A DNA stretch of 64,000 bases, from contig OY756958.1 in assembly GCA_963580455.1 (NCBI GenBank), forward strand, positions 27,726,501-27,790,500, in the 5' to 3' direction. A program made the translations under genes and the position numbers. The stretch is from Euonymus europaeus (taxonomy: Eukaryota; Streptophyta; Magnoliopsida; Celastrales; Celastraceae). This document shows positions 48,369-59,526 of this stretch, piece after piece (the first letter of the stretch is position 1; each line of letters begins with the position of its first letter). The notes under the pieces are model-generated. The model was not told where the DNA came from, made no database searches, and saw only the letters and a program-made list of their open reading frames with translations.

Positions 48369-50123
48369 AGGCGACTTGACTAATGAAGAGATGAAAAATT
48401 GTATTGAAATATGTGTTTTGTTGATGTGATTGTATTAAGAGACGTATTGTGCTGATATGAACAAAATTGTTGGACTACCTCTTGCGTAATAGAGGTGAGA
48501 TACCTATACACAAAATTAATAGACATTTGTATGTCCTCATTCTGGTTGCTTCGTCTCTGCAACAACGTTAAGTAAATGAGGCTGTTGACATTGGTGGGGC
48601 TCATAGCGCATCGTGGGGTGGGGGGTTTTGAATTCAAAATGCTATGCATGGATGAATTTGTGCGTGCAGCATTCACATCCTCTATTGTGTGGTAGATCTT
48701 GTTCGTTTTTAGAGAATTCATATTACACCCCAAGTGCTAATATATCGGATTCTCTCTTGAAAAAATTACACTTACATAATGTCGGGTCACCAAATAATAA
48801 ATTAGACAAGTCTTAAAATTTGAACTTTCTTGTACTAGAAATGCTCAAACCTAGTTACTGCAGGAATTTAGTGTCTGAAAATATGAGAATAAAGAGGTTA
48901 TTATGATTTGGTTAGCATTAGACAACAGTAGAAGTTGTCGCTTTAGGTCAAACTAGGAGACAAAAGTAAGGAGATTTGGATGGGACACAAAAAGCATCCA
49001 ACAGTCTCGTCTTTTGCTTTTATTTAAGATAGACACACAAATTGACAGATGCCCTTGGCTAGATGTGCGTGATTTGCATGCTTATCTCTTGTCCCATTTT
49101 CCGGTAAAGATATAATTAATCACTTGAATTTTTTAAAATATAATTAATCAATTAAATTTTTTAAAAATCTTATTCAATTTATTTTGTTATATTTCAAATC
49201 TTTTCATCTCCTATGACCATTTGGGTTATGAAAAAAAAACATTAATTAAGGATTTATTAAGAAATATATAAGTAAAATTTATTTTTTTCATTGCATGAAT
49301 TAGATTTTATTAATTTGTGTAAAGAAAAAAAGACTCTTTCTGAGACGGAGGGAGTACTGGATAGTATCACTTCAACATCTGTTTCATAGAATATCTATAT
49401 TAATTTATAATCTATGAAATATCATTCTCTACCTCAATTAATACTTTGTCAGATATTCTCCCCACTAGCTTCTCATTCATTATTCCTCGCTGGGTTATTT
49501 AATAAACAATCACGTCTTTTGACAAAAGAGTGCACTCAGAGGCGAAACTGTACTAATACACAAGAACCCTTTTTTTTGGCTGTACCATACTTGCATATAT
49601 GTGAGATATAAATTGAAATATCAAGAGAATTTTTAAACTTTAAAGGTAATAAAAGGAAGATCTGTGATACTTGGAGAGCATAAAATACGGTTTAGCCAAT
49701 TTTTGTTTTTATATTATTATATATATGTTGAGTTATTTGTTTGTTTTCCCTTCTCTTTGTTCTCGAATTTCGGATTTGACGAGTTTTGTGAATCCAAATA
49801 TATATTGGAGTTGTAATTTATGGATTAATCATAATAATGTTTTCAGAAGCCAAAAAGCTCATTGGATTCACAAATGGTTTGACAAAAATTAAATAGAAAC
49901 TTAATTATTTATATAATATAGTCTTCAATGATTTTTATTTTTATTTTTATTTTTATAATCAAATCATAATCTACGGATCTTATTTCACCTCATCTTTAAG
50001 CCCGGCCCTTTTACAGCCCAAGGCCCATGTCCATCTCTACGAAACCCCGTTTCGGCGAGTGATAAACCTACTGAAACTCCTTTCTTTTCCCGTACCCCGC
50101 CCCTCTCCTTGAACCCTATCGTC
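48369..50123. other. intergenic interval upstream of the PPR gene
   Basis: Mostly AT-rich. AGACGGAGGGAGTA at about 49,342-49,355 looks like one terminal repeat of a Stowaway-type MITE whose other end was not found. GAGATGAAAAATTGTATTGAAATATGTGTTTTGTTGATG (48,388 onward) resembles the interior of the Tourist-like element at 42315. Two GGCCCA-type site II words lie at about 50,002-50,026, just upstream of the PPR start, and could be promoter elements. Confidence 0.4.
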
Positions 50124-51122
50124 ATGTCTCTCTCATTTCTACGCAAAGTTTCTCCAAAAATCCCGAATCCTCACCGGAGCCCCTCACTAACTGCCCGATT
50201 CTTCGCCGCGCGCGGCGGAGGTACCGATTTTCCTGATGAGCCAACAGCCGCCTACTACGACGATCTCGTCAACGAAGCCGCCCGCGAGAGAGACTGGGAC
50301 ACTGTACGGTACCTCCTGAACAAGCGCGTGAGGGACCACTGCTTCAACACCACCAACACCTTCAGGTTCCTCACCAACACAGAATCTTCCCTCTCAGTCC
50401 TTGATGATCTCTCAAAGGCTCTCGCTCGCCTCGACATAGGCTTCCCTCGCAAAAGCGCATACGATCTGCTAATCGCGCGCCTATGCAAGCTGGAGCGCAT
50501 TAAAGAATCGTTTCGCGTGGTTGAAGCAATGGCGGAAGGCGGCCACGGCTTGAGCGAGTGCAGCTTCCACCCGATTTTGAACGCGTTAACTAGGAAGCGA
50601 AAGATGGAGGACGCGCGGGGGTTGTTGGAGGCTATGAAATCGATGGGGCACCCTCCTGATCTTACTGCGTATAATTATCTGTTGACTGCGTATTGCTATC
50701 ACGGGAATCTTACTGATGCGAGTGGCGTGATGGACAAGATAGAGGAGGAGGGGTTGGGTGTGGACTCGCGCACGTACGACGCGCTTGTACTGGGCGCTTG
50801 TAGGGCAGGGAAGGTTGAGGGGGCTCTGGCATTGTTTAGGAGGATGGAGGATGATGGACTGCACGTGCTGTATTCGACTCATGTGCACGTTATCAGTGAA
50901 TTACTCAATCTGGGGTATTATGCGCAGGCTGTGAGGTTTGTGAGAATTTGCGGAGGAAGAGATAAAATGTTGGATACCGAGAGTTTTGGGATGTTGGCAA
51001 GTAGATTGATTAGGTTGCGAGCGTATGATGAGGCATACACGGTCTTAAAGGAAATGAATGAAAAGGGTCTAGAGATGGGTGTTAAATTAAGAGATTACTA
51101 TCTATCGAAAGCTAGAACTTAA
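50124..51122 (+). CDS. short pentatricopeptide repeat (PPR) protein, probably mitochondrial
   Basis: Intronless, 332 aa. The start is the ATG at 50124; a TTG five codons upstream is not used. The N terminus MSLSFLRKVSPKIPNPHRS is basic and hydroxylated with no acidic residue for over 30 positions, as in mitochondrial presequences. At least five 35-residue P-type PPR motifs follow from about residue 111 to 320 (for example SAYDLLIARLCKLERIKESF, TAYNYLLTAYCYHGNLTDAS and RTYDALVLGACRAGKVEGAL). No E, DYW or SMR domain is present. Such short P-class proteins bind organelle RNA. The RNA target cannot be told. Confidence 0.9.
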   Translation: MSLSFLRKVSPKIPNPHRSPSLTARFFAARGGGTDFPDEPTAAYYDDLVNEAARERDWDTVRYLLNKRVRDHCFNTTNTFRFLTNTESSLSVLDDLSKALARLDIGFPRKSAYDLLIARLCKLERIKESFRVVEAMAEGGHGLSECSFHPILNALTRKRKMEDARGLLEAMKSMGHPPDLTAYNYLLTAYCYHGNLTDASGVMDKIEEEGLGVDSRTYDALVLGACRAGKVEGALALFRRMEDDGLHVLYSTHVHVISELLNLGYYAQAVRFVRICGGRDKMLDTESFGMLASRLIRLRAYDEAYTVLKEMNEKGLEMGVKLRDYYLSKART

Positions 51123-53806
51123 AAGCGACAAAATCAAACAAAAATATACTAATTTGATTGGAAGACAATGGTTTTCAAAGTGTAACATATTGCTTTAGGC
51201 CAGTTAAGGTCGGTGTCCTCACCCGAGGCCAGTCTTTTTTCTTCTCCACCGAGCTCACTGCTTGCTGAAATGAGTTTCACTTGTGCCTATAGAGGTCAGT
51301 ATCCTCACCTAAATTTAGAGCCATGCCTACATGAATGGTATTCTTGATCTCTTAATGCTGCATGACCGTTGTCAATCTTCATCTCCATTTGGTTTGGTAT
51401 TAAAATTATATGCATCAGAGTTTCATTTAAGAGTGCTGGTTTTCAATTTGGGCATTCAATCGTGATTGGGGTTTGTGTTGGGCTTCTGAGCCTTGTTTTA
51501 CCTACTGGGTTTGGGATTTTCAATGTCCTTCATTGAGTCACTAATCTGTCAACAACTCAACATATATATGCCTTCTTTTACCTACTGGATTTGGGATTTT
51601 CAATGTTCTTCTTTGAGTCACTAATCGTTCAACATATATTTGCTTAAACTAGAATTGGTTTTATGGGCCAAAGGTTTCTTCTGATTTCTGGCGAATTGCC
51701 TCGTGTAGTCGTGTGCGGCGTTTACTGAGTACAGTCGCCAGCCAGGCCAAATGAGGCCCCATTGAAATGGTTTCCTTGTTTTCTCCTACTAATCTGGTTT
51801 CCTCTGAGACATGATATATTAATTTTCTAGATATTAATGCATTTCCATTATCTTTTTTGCTGTTGTGCCATTGCACATTGCTTTATGGTTATACTAGCTG
51901 GTTTGAGGGAATAAGTTATTGATTAAGGTGTGGAAGTGTAAGGATAGATTATCTTTGTTAGAAGTTGATATCAGTCATTTGGTCTTCAATGAGAAGAGAC
52001 TTTAAGATGTAATTTCAGCTGCTACAGTTTTTATTTTGTCCCGGAGTACTGTTTGTGCCACATATGATTAGAGAACTGAATTTATATAACTGTTTTTTTG
52101 GCAATAGCTACTAGATAGAGGATTTCACCCTGCTATACAAACAATATGTGTAATTGGGGAAAAAGATAAATTTATTGGATTTGTACTAAACATAGTTTGA
52201 GACAAAGCATGGAGCTTATTATCTTGATGTTTTGCACCAATCCCTTTCTTTTTAATGAGCTTTGGTTATCTTTTTTGCAATCTTCCTGTGATCTGTGCTT
52301 TGCTGTTGTGATTTCCAATCAACAAAATTGGCTTGCTTCTGTTGTCTCAAAATTTGAGAAATTACAACTTCTGGGATTTGATTTAGGCATGAGAGACCTT
52401 GGTGTTCTCAATTTTGTGGCTCTAACTAGTATAATGGCTGCTAATTCTATATCTTTAGTGAGATGAGTATTTTTTTAAAATTATTTGAGTCAATAAGTGC
52501 GATCAATTAAAGTTGAAATCATCCTCGCTTGGCTCGCAGGAGTACCACATTGAGTCATTGACCACGCTGCATACTCACACAGCCGAAAAATAATAGCAAA
52601 AAAAATCTTTTGAAGTAACTTTTTGGCAATCGTTTTAGCAAATATAAATTTTAATAAATTCGTAGATTATCCTTTATAATTTGGTAGCCAACCTGTAGCG
52701 AGTGAAGTTTTAATTTTTTGCTTTTCAATCTCTTAGGCAAATTTAACATGATTGATTCATAGTTTGCTTTTTGTTGCTTCTCTCCCGTTATGCTTATTTT
52801 TCAGTTTCCAGTTTTTTTTCCCCTGTTCATTTTGTCTCCTAAACTTTGAAATGACTTTTGCTTCTAATGGGTTTGATAATCATTCTCTTAACTCTAAATT
52901 CTTCAGCAGGTAGGATATTGCAGTTGAGGGCGCAAGAAGATTTTGTTTCCAATAGAGAAGTTTTGCCTGAAGATATCCATGAAAGCCATTTCAGTATTTT
53001 GTTGTGCAATGGAAGTCCCACCAGTCCCTAGTGCTATATCATCCCAGAAGATGGTATTGGTGTTTGAAGCATATGAAGATACTATATCCATGGCTGTACC
53101 TTGCAGTGCATGATGGTTGTTTCCCTAGCTACTTTCTTGGATTCTCTACTCCTGTGTCAACTTCTCTATTTCCTTTCATTCAATAGATGTCCATGTCCTT
53201 GTCCAATGGGTCATGTATCTCGTTGAGAACAAAATCACTGATCGACTCTCTGTAAAGGCGAATTATTATTCATATGATTTTTCTGACTGTTGGAAATAAT
53301 GTTTTGGGTTCTTTCATGGTAGCTAGCTAATGCTTGGAGCTTGAATCCACAAGCTCCCTGTAGTTTGGTCTGCCGACTGTCCATAAAGCTAACTGTTTGA
53401 TGCCTTTTATTTTTTGGTTGGAATAGGTTGCTGAGATGTTGACTACTAGAAATGAGTATTAACTCTCCACAGGTCAAGTCTCAATCGAGACATGTTAGGT
53501 GGTGGTGATTGCCACTTCAACTAACCTGACCCTGGTCATGCTCTCTTTTTTTCAATGCATGTTAGGGAAATTATTAAAGCAAAGAAGATGTGATATGATA
53601 GCTATCACCTGCGTGGGGGAAAAAAGTAAACAAACATCACATACAAGTCATGTTTGGTGCTAAAGAACAGAAACATAGCTTAACCAGTCTGCATTTGATT
53701 CTATTCACAAAAACCCAGATAGTATCATATGCATCGATTCGAGATTATGACCTGAAATTGAAGTCCAGATCTCCGAATTATTATCCACAAAAGAAAGACA
53801 GGCTAA
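51123..53806. other. intergenic between PPR and LBD genes
   Basis: 2.7 kb. It contains a diverged direct repeat of about 80 bases (51496-51569 and 51576-51640). A - strand frame at 51661-51876 ends RRTRLHEAIRQKSEETFGP, which looks protein-like but cannot be assigned. Nothing else is recognised. Part may be the PPR 3' UTR. Confidence 0.4.
51496..51640 (+). repeat. diverged tandem duplication, period about 80 bp
   Basis: TTTTACCTACTGGGTTTGGGATTTTCAATG, followed by TTGAGTCACTAATC and CAACATATAT, recurs 80 bases later with a few substitutions and a short deletion. It lies about 370 bases 3' of the PPR stop codon. Confidence 0.85.
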
Positions 53807-54277
53807 TTAAGATTCACACAGAAATTGATTAAAGTCAGTGATGGGTTCTTGCTCTAGTGACCCCTGACTGTAGCTTTGAGGACTGTAACTGAAAGACGTG
53901 AAGCTCTGGGCAGCAGTAGAACTGGCAGCTGTGAATTGAGCCATCCGAGATCTGGCGATGGCAAGATCATGCTGTAGCTCAGTCATCCTTCTCTGTAACA
54001 ACACCAAGGCACCAAAGCAACCATAAACAGGGTCTCTAAGCCTTGCATCAGCCTCAAAAGCAAGCGTATTCACTGCGTCTTCCCGCAATTCGATTGGGAC
54101 TTCGATCAGGATCTTGCTGACATTACTAGCACCAAACACCTTGTGAACGATGGAAAACTTTAAAGGGTCGTTGGAGGGGAAATGTGGTGCAAATATGCAG
54201 TCTGGAGTGCACCTTCTCTTTAGCAACTTACAGGCTGCACAAGAAGAGCTTGATCGAGACTCTTGATGACCCCTCAT
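53807..54277 (-). CDS. LOB-domain (LBD/ASL) transcription factor, class I
   Basis: Intronless, 156 aa, a nuclear DNA-binding factor. The LOB domain has the zinc-finger-like CAACKLLKRRCTPDC (C-x2-C-x6-C-x3-C), the GAS block (FSIVHKVFGASNVSKILIEV) and a predicted coiled coil DPVYGCFGALVLLQRRMTEL. The coiled coil has hydrophobic spacing as in class I LBD proteins (the L-x6-L-x3-L-x6-L position). The first ATG is at 54277 (MRGHQESRSS), and a stop codon lies in frame upstream. The tail after the LOB domain is short and rich in Ser, Gln and Tyr. The orthologue cannot be fixed. Class I members act in organ boundary, lateral root and vascular development. Confidence 0.9.
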   Translation of the reverse strand: MRGHQESRSSSSCAACKLLKRRCTPDCIFAPHFPSNDPLKFSIVHKVFGASNVSKILIEVPIELREDAVNTLAFEADARLRDPVYGCFGALVLLQRRMTELQHDLAIARSRMAQFTAASSTAAQSFTSFSYSPQSYSQGSLEQEPITDFNQFLCES

Positions 54278-55309
54278 TTGCTGAAAATCACAGATATCCA
54301 CTCTCTACTATGTGCGCCCAATAGGCTTCTCACCTATCACTTATAAATAGGCTTCTCTGAGAGAGTTTTTCTAACATTAAAGTTGGGAAGGTATTATGGT
54401 TAGAAATGACAACAGAACTGAACAGGGTCTCATTGATAATAGCATATTTTTATTAACCCTCATTATCTAGTGACTAAAAAAAAAAAGCTGAGGAAATAAT
54501 AAAATGGGATGGCCGTTTTATTTATTTGTTACTTTTTGTAAAGTAAATGGAAATAATTGGACAAACGGGGACAATGTTGTTTGTGGTGGCAAAATTAAGA
54601 TAAGACATGATAGTTCATTAACAGAGAGATGGGATGTTTCATTCCTTTTTTAGTTTTTTATTGAAGAAAAATAGATATTTCACAACAAAAAGCAAACACT
54701 TTCTCAAGAAAGTAGGTCCAATCAGAAAAGAGAAAGAGAAAGAGAAAAAGAAGAGGGAAAAGATCACTTAATGAGAATCTTAAGCCCAAACTCGCCAAAG
54801 TAAATTCATTGTTTTTTCCCCAGCATAGTCCCAAATAAATTGGATTTTTTCTATCATATCAGTACATTTATATGGTAAAAAAATGCCCCAGAGGTAATTG
54901 TCTTGTCAAATGCAAGTGGTTTTTCAGAAGAACCACAGAGGTCCACAAGTTGAGTAGCGAGTGTATCACACGCACACATTATTCAAACCACATTTTGGAT
55001 ATGTGGCCCGGTGAGGGAAAGCTGCCGACGGTTTAATGAATACACGCTCTGCTAAACACGGTCAAAAAACACTGACCCAAACATGCATTAAACCCATGAT
55101 TTAGCTTTAACATGTTCATCATTTGAATGTAATAAACCCTAAACTCTAAATATTGTTTAATATTTCAGTACGACAACTAACCGATATTACCTAAAAAGAA
55201 TATCGATATCAAAATCATATGGATCAAACCACTGGTATAAATATAATCAATTTAACCGATTGAGAAACACAATCCAATACTTGCTAATGGTACTTTTAAC
55301 ATATTTTTA

Positions 55310-55920
55310 AACTCGCTCTCCCTTCTCTCTAAACAAAATTTTCTCCTTTTCAAAGCTTTCTTGAGAAGGAGGTTGGTAATTAACAGATTGGCCTTTCCTT
55401 CTCCTCCCATCCTTTGTTGTTCTTTTTTCCTTCTAGTTACATTTTAATAACTAGTGGAGGCCAATTTTCATTTGCTCTGCAATTTTCGTACACATCTTCG
55501 GATGAGATCTTTTAATCAGTTACCTTTTGAGGATTTGTTCCTCAAATTTGGTTTTTGGGTGAGTTTTATGGTTTATTATAGCTTTTGACGCCCTCCTTGA
55601 CAAGAACTATCGTTTGTGTAGCAATGCTCTCCAGATCTAGTCTTTTTTGGCTGAGACGTTGTTGTTGCACAAAGATGTTGTCATCTATATTATTATATGA
55701 TTTTCTCTCTTCCTTGCATGAGATCATTTAATCTCATATTGTTTGTTTGTTTGGTTTCCCCTTGTGTGGGGGTTTGTCTCTCCCTGTTACGAGAGAGTGG
55801 TTGTCCTCTCACAAGGAGAGGGGGGGTTATCTCCATCAGTGGAGTTGTATTTCTCCGTTTGCAGAGATTTTTGATATAATGAAATATAGCAGTTTCCTCT
55901 CAAAAATAAATAAATAAATA
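55310..55920 (+). mobile_element. possible retroposed element with A-rich tail
   Basis: The stretch begins with a CT-rich leader-like sequence and has low-complexity hairpin-forming words (ACGAGAGAGTGGTTGTCCTC and CAAGGAGAGGGGGGG). It ends TATAATGAAATATAGCAG followed by CTCTCAAAAATAAATAAATA. An A-rich simple-repeat tail of this kind is typical of LINE or SINE 3' ends. No coding domain or flanking duplication could be shown. Confidence 0.35.
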
Positions 55921-56660
55921 AATTCTCATCATATTTTTTTAGAGATTTCGAGTATTAGTTAATTTATTTCTTTTATCTAAATTTTAAAACTATTCTAATA
56001 AAAATTGGTTTAACGACATTTCAAAATTAGTTCAACGGTTCAACCCACCCTTTTTTGACCGGTATTGATCGATAAACTGTCCAGCTGAACTGATCGATTG
56101 ATTCCGGTTTTTAAAAAACCGAAGGCATGTAATTGAATGCTTTTTTGCTACTTGTTTTTAGAACTTCTAATTTGATTCATGTAACACGGCACTTGCATTT
56201 GCATAACAGGTAAATAAAGACACAATACATTAATATTTAATTATTTATCTCGGCAGACAAGACTCGACTATGTACTTACAAAGATCACACGGACACAAAT
56301 AAAAGAATCAGATAGCGGCTGATTATGGTATGGTTGCTCACTACAGTACATATAAATGGTCAAGTTGCAGTTCTCGTGAACTACAACAATATACTCAGAG
56401 CCCCCAAGACAAAGCTTGCTTATCAGCTTATGAGACTCGTCTAGATTTGGACATGTATAATATATTTGCCAGAAAGAAGAAGCAACCGGACAAACAACTT
56501 TGTCAATGTTTTTTTATTATTATTATTATTATTATACATATATACCTCTATATATCCTCCAAGTGGCAGCAACCCAAGAGCCTCTCAGTCTCCTATTATC
56601 CTCTTGCTGTTATCTCTTATGTTAAACCTGTACAAAAGAAACAGTCAAAAATTCATTCCA

Positions 56661-56800
56661 CTAATTTAATTTGACAACTTAATTTTAAATATTAGTGTTG
56701 TTTTCAATCATGAAAGTTTTCTCCGCTAATCTAATTTAATTTGACAACTTAATTTTAAATATTAGTGTTGTTTTCAATCATGAAAGTTTTCTCCGCTAAT
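56661..56800 (+). repeat. perfect tandem duplication, 2 x 70 bp
   Basis: Two adjacent, apparently identical 70-base copies (56661-56730 and 56731-56800), each starting CTAATTTAATTTGACAACTT and ending TTTTCTCCGCTAAT. They lie 85 bases upstream of the U-box gene's start codon, so the duplication falls in its leader or proximal promoter. Confidence 0.95.
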
Positions 56801-56885
56801 CTAAAATCCTCACAAGATCCAGACAATAGAGCAACTATGAACAGAAACAAAATTTTAACACACTGAGAGAATCTCTCAAGGAGTA

Positions 56886-58955
56886 ATGGATGCAGGACTC
56901 ACCCCTATTATGGTTTCTTCGGGATTTTTGCCAACTGGTTCTCTATTGGAGTCTCTGATTCACATCTGCAATGAGGTTTCTTCAATGGAAAAGCTTCCTT
57001 TTGTACAGGTTAGGAATATCTCAACCATGATAAGAAGAATCAAACTCCTTTGTTCTTTGTTTGAAGAGATTCAAGAAACAAACATTCCACTTCCTCCATC
57101 TTCAATCCTATGCCTCACAGAGCTTTTCTCCGTAATTCGGAGGGTAAAGATGTTGATCCAAGCTCGCAATGATGGTAGCTCTCTATGGGCTTTAATACAG
57201 ACAGAGGTCATATCTAATCAGTTCTATGCGTTAGTGAAGGAGATGGGGAGGGCTCTTGATATCTTGCCTCTAAGCTTGCTGAACATAACAGCAGATACCC
57301 GAGAGCAAGTCGAGCTTCTTCACAAGCAAGCAAAGAGAGTAGAGTTGTCTGTCGATCCTCGAGAGCTTCAAAAAAGAGAAGAACTCCTTCAAATTATGGC
57401 TTCCACTAAGGAGAAGAGCAGTAAGAATAAAGGGTTCATTGATCTTGGAAAAGTGAAGGAAGTATTGGGCAGCATTGGGTTCAAAAGCCCATTAGATTAC
57501 GAAGATGAGCTATCAAAACTCGAGGCAGAAGCAAAGCAGCAGGCAGGCACAGGAGGACTAATAGTTGTTTCCAATATAAACAATCTCATATCACTTGTTG
57601 CCTATTCCAAGTCCATGATTTTCTGTGACGAAGAAGCTGAGACGAGAAAGGAGAGCTTGAAGCTGCGCTCGGCCTCAATGAACAGGATTTATGATTACTC
57701 TGTGGCGACTCAGTTGACTCTGTCAAATATTCCTGATGAGCTCCGTTGCCCAATTTCACTTGACCTGATGATAGACCCAGTGATTTTAGCATCTGGGCAT
57801 ACATATGATCGAAACTCAATCGCTCAGTGGATCAATTCAGGTCACCACACATGTCCTAAGAGCGGACAACAGCTGATTCACATGGCTCTGATACCTAACT
57901 ATGCACTGAAGAGTCTGGTGCATCAATGGTGCCAGGAAAGCAATGTTCCACTGATGGAATGTTCATCATCTTCATCATCCTCCAACTTGGAGAGAAGCAA
58001 CAGTGAAAGGAAACAAAGTGAGAAAGCTGTTGATCACATTTCAGCAACAAAAGCTGCTGCAGATGCTGTGAAAATGACTGCTGAATTCTTGGTGGGGAAA
58101 CTAGCAATGGGAACCCCAGAAGTCCAAAAGCAGGCAGCTTATGAGCTGCGATTGCTGGCAAAAACTGGTATGGATAATCGCAGGATAATTGCTGAGGCAG
58201 GAGCTATACCATTTCTTGTGACCTTGCTTGCCTCTCATGATCCGAGAAGTCAGGAGAACGCAGTCACTGCTTTACTTAATCTCTCCATCTTCGACAATAA
58301 CAAGATTTTGATAATGGCAGCAGGAGCTATTGACAGCATAATAGATGTTCTAGAATTAGGAAAAACCATGGAGGCGAGAGAAAATGCAGCAGCTGCAATC
58401 TTTAGCTTGTCAATGGTAGACGAATACAAAGTAAGTATTGGAGCTCGTCCCAGAGCAATTCCTGGCTTGGTCGGGCTCCTTGGGGAGGGCACATCAGCCG
58501 GAAAAAGGGATGCCGCAACAGCTTTATTCAACCTTGCAGCCTATAGAAGTAACAAGGTAAGTATTGTGCTTGCCGGGGCAATTCCTCTGCTTGCTGACCT
58601 GTTGATGGATAACAAGGCTGGAATAACAGACGATGCCTTGGCTGTGCTGACTATGCTATTGGGCTGCTCTGAAGGGCTGGAGGAGATAAGGAAGAGCAGA
58701 ACTCTGGTGCCTCTTCTCATTGATCTCCTAAGATATGGATCAGCAAAAGGGAAGGAGAATTCTATAACTCTTCTTCTTGGACTGTGCAAAGACGGAGGGG
58801 AAGAGGTTGCCAGACGTCTGTTGATAAACCCACGAAGCATTCCATCCCTTCAGAGCTTGGCTGCAGATGGTTCCTTGAGAGCGCAAAGAAAGGCTGATGT
58901 CTTGCTTAGACTGCTCAATCGCTGCTGCTCCCAATCTCACATTTCTGTAGGATAA
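56886..58955 (+). CDS. U-box/ARM-repeat E3 ubiquitin ligase (PUB-ARM family)
   Basis: Intronless, 689 aa. The first 230 or so residues form the helical UND (U-box N-terminal) domain. The U-box runs from about residue 282 (IPDELRCPISLDLMIDPVI), through SGHTYDRNSIAQWINSGHHT to CPKSGQQLI, and ends about residue 352. It folds like a RING but without zinc ligands and recruits E2 enzymes. A Ser-rich linker follows. Several ARM repeats then run from about 400 to 680 (for example AGAIPFLVTLLASHDPRSQE and ARENAAAAIFSLSMVDEYKV) and bind substrates or receptor kinases. Size and U-box sequence fit the PUB16-PUB19 group, which acts in immunity, ABA and drought responses. The exact orthologue is unclear. 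The ATG at 56886 is the first in frame. Confidence 0.93.
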   Translation: MDAGLTPIMVSSGFLPTGSLLESLIHICNEVSSMEKLPFVQVRNISTMIRRIKLLCSLFEEIQETNIPLPPSSILCLTELFSVIRRVKMLIQARNDGSSLWALIQTEVISNQFYALVKEMGRALDILPLSLLNITADTREQVELLHKQAKRVELSVDPRELQKREELLQIMASTKEKSSKNKGFIDLGKVKEVLGSIGFKSPLDYEDELSKLEAEAKQQAGTGGLIVVSNINNLISLVAYSKSMIFCDEEAETRKESLKLRSASMNRIYDYSVATQLTLSNIPDELRCPISLDLMIDPVILASGHTYDRNSIAQWINSGHHTCPKSGQQLIHMALIPNYALKSLVHQWCQESNVPLMECSSSSSSSNLERSNSERKQSEKAVDHISATKAAADAVKMTAEFLVGKLAMGTPEVQKQAAYELRLLAKTGMDNRRIIAEAGAIPFLVTLLASHDPRSQENAVTALLNLSIFDNNKILIMAAGAIDSIIDVLELGKTMEARENAAAAIFSLSMVDEYKVSIGARPRAIPGLVGLLGEGTSAGKRDAATALFNLAAYRSNKVSIVLAGAIPLLADLLMDNKAGITDDALAVLTMLLGCSEGLEEIRKSRTLVPLLIDLLRYGSAKGKENSITLLLGLCKDGGEEVARRLLINPRSIPSLQSLAADGSLRAQRKADVLLRLLNRCCSQSHISVG

Positions 58956-59526
58956 AAAAAAGGGATTATTAAAAAGAGAACTGTAAATTTGTGGTTATCA
59001 TAAAAGACACTGGAGTTCAATTGTTGTAATTGAATCTCTAAACACAGTTTGATTTAATGGAACCTTTGGCTTTACCTACCAATCTTTTGGAGTAGGAAAT
59101 GTCAACTGACGCCAGCCATATAAAACATAAACATACAATTCTGAGATACGATTATCCAAAATAAATACAATAAAAGTTACATTTATAGAGGCCTTCAGTA
59201 ACAAAAAATTTCATATCTTGAACATTTGTAAAGATTTAGCATGTCGATTACATCAGAATATCCAATTATCATTTACATCTCCTTACCCATCTCCCATAAC
59301 AAAGGAGAAAAAAAGAAACTAAAGTTTACATGAGAAATACCTGGGATGTTACAAGTATTATGAGGCGCCCTAATTCAATATATTTCTTGAAAAGATCCTA
59401 GATGTGAGAGGTTCAACTTATGTTCAACCAATCAAAACTGAGTCCATACTATGAAGAAGAGCTCCAAATCAATATGTGAACCAAGATTCACAAAGAGCAG
59501 GTTAAGTTAAGGAGGTGGTCCATAAT
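58956..59526. other. intergenic between convergent U-box and UGP3 genes
   Basis: About 570 bases holding both 3' UTRs (tail-to-tail genes). No other feature is seen. Confidence 0.5.

Larger units (their letters stand above)
54278..56885. other. intergenic between LBD and U-box genes
   Basis: 2.6 kb. The part next to 54,277 is the LBD promoter. The segment 55,310-55,930 looks like a retroposed sequence (see separate entry). An (ATT)n run lies near 56,515-56,535 and a perfect 70-bp duplication at 56661-56800. No gene is recognised. Confidence 0.4.

Noticed and set aside
54278..54301. GTG-initiated start eight codons before the LBD ATG
   Set aside because: An ATG directly before the conserved LOB region is available at 54277, with a stop codon upstream.
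55980..56120. Words such as TTCAACGGTTCAACCC and GACCGGTATTGATCGAT, resembling terminal repeats
   Set aside because: No paired inverted end or target duplication was found; too weak to call an element.
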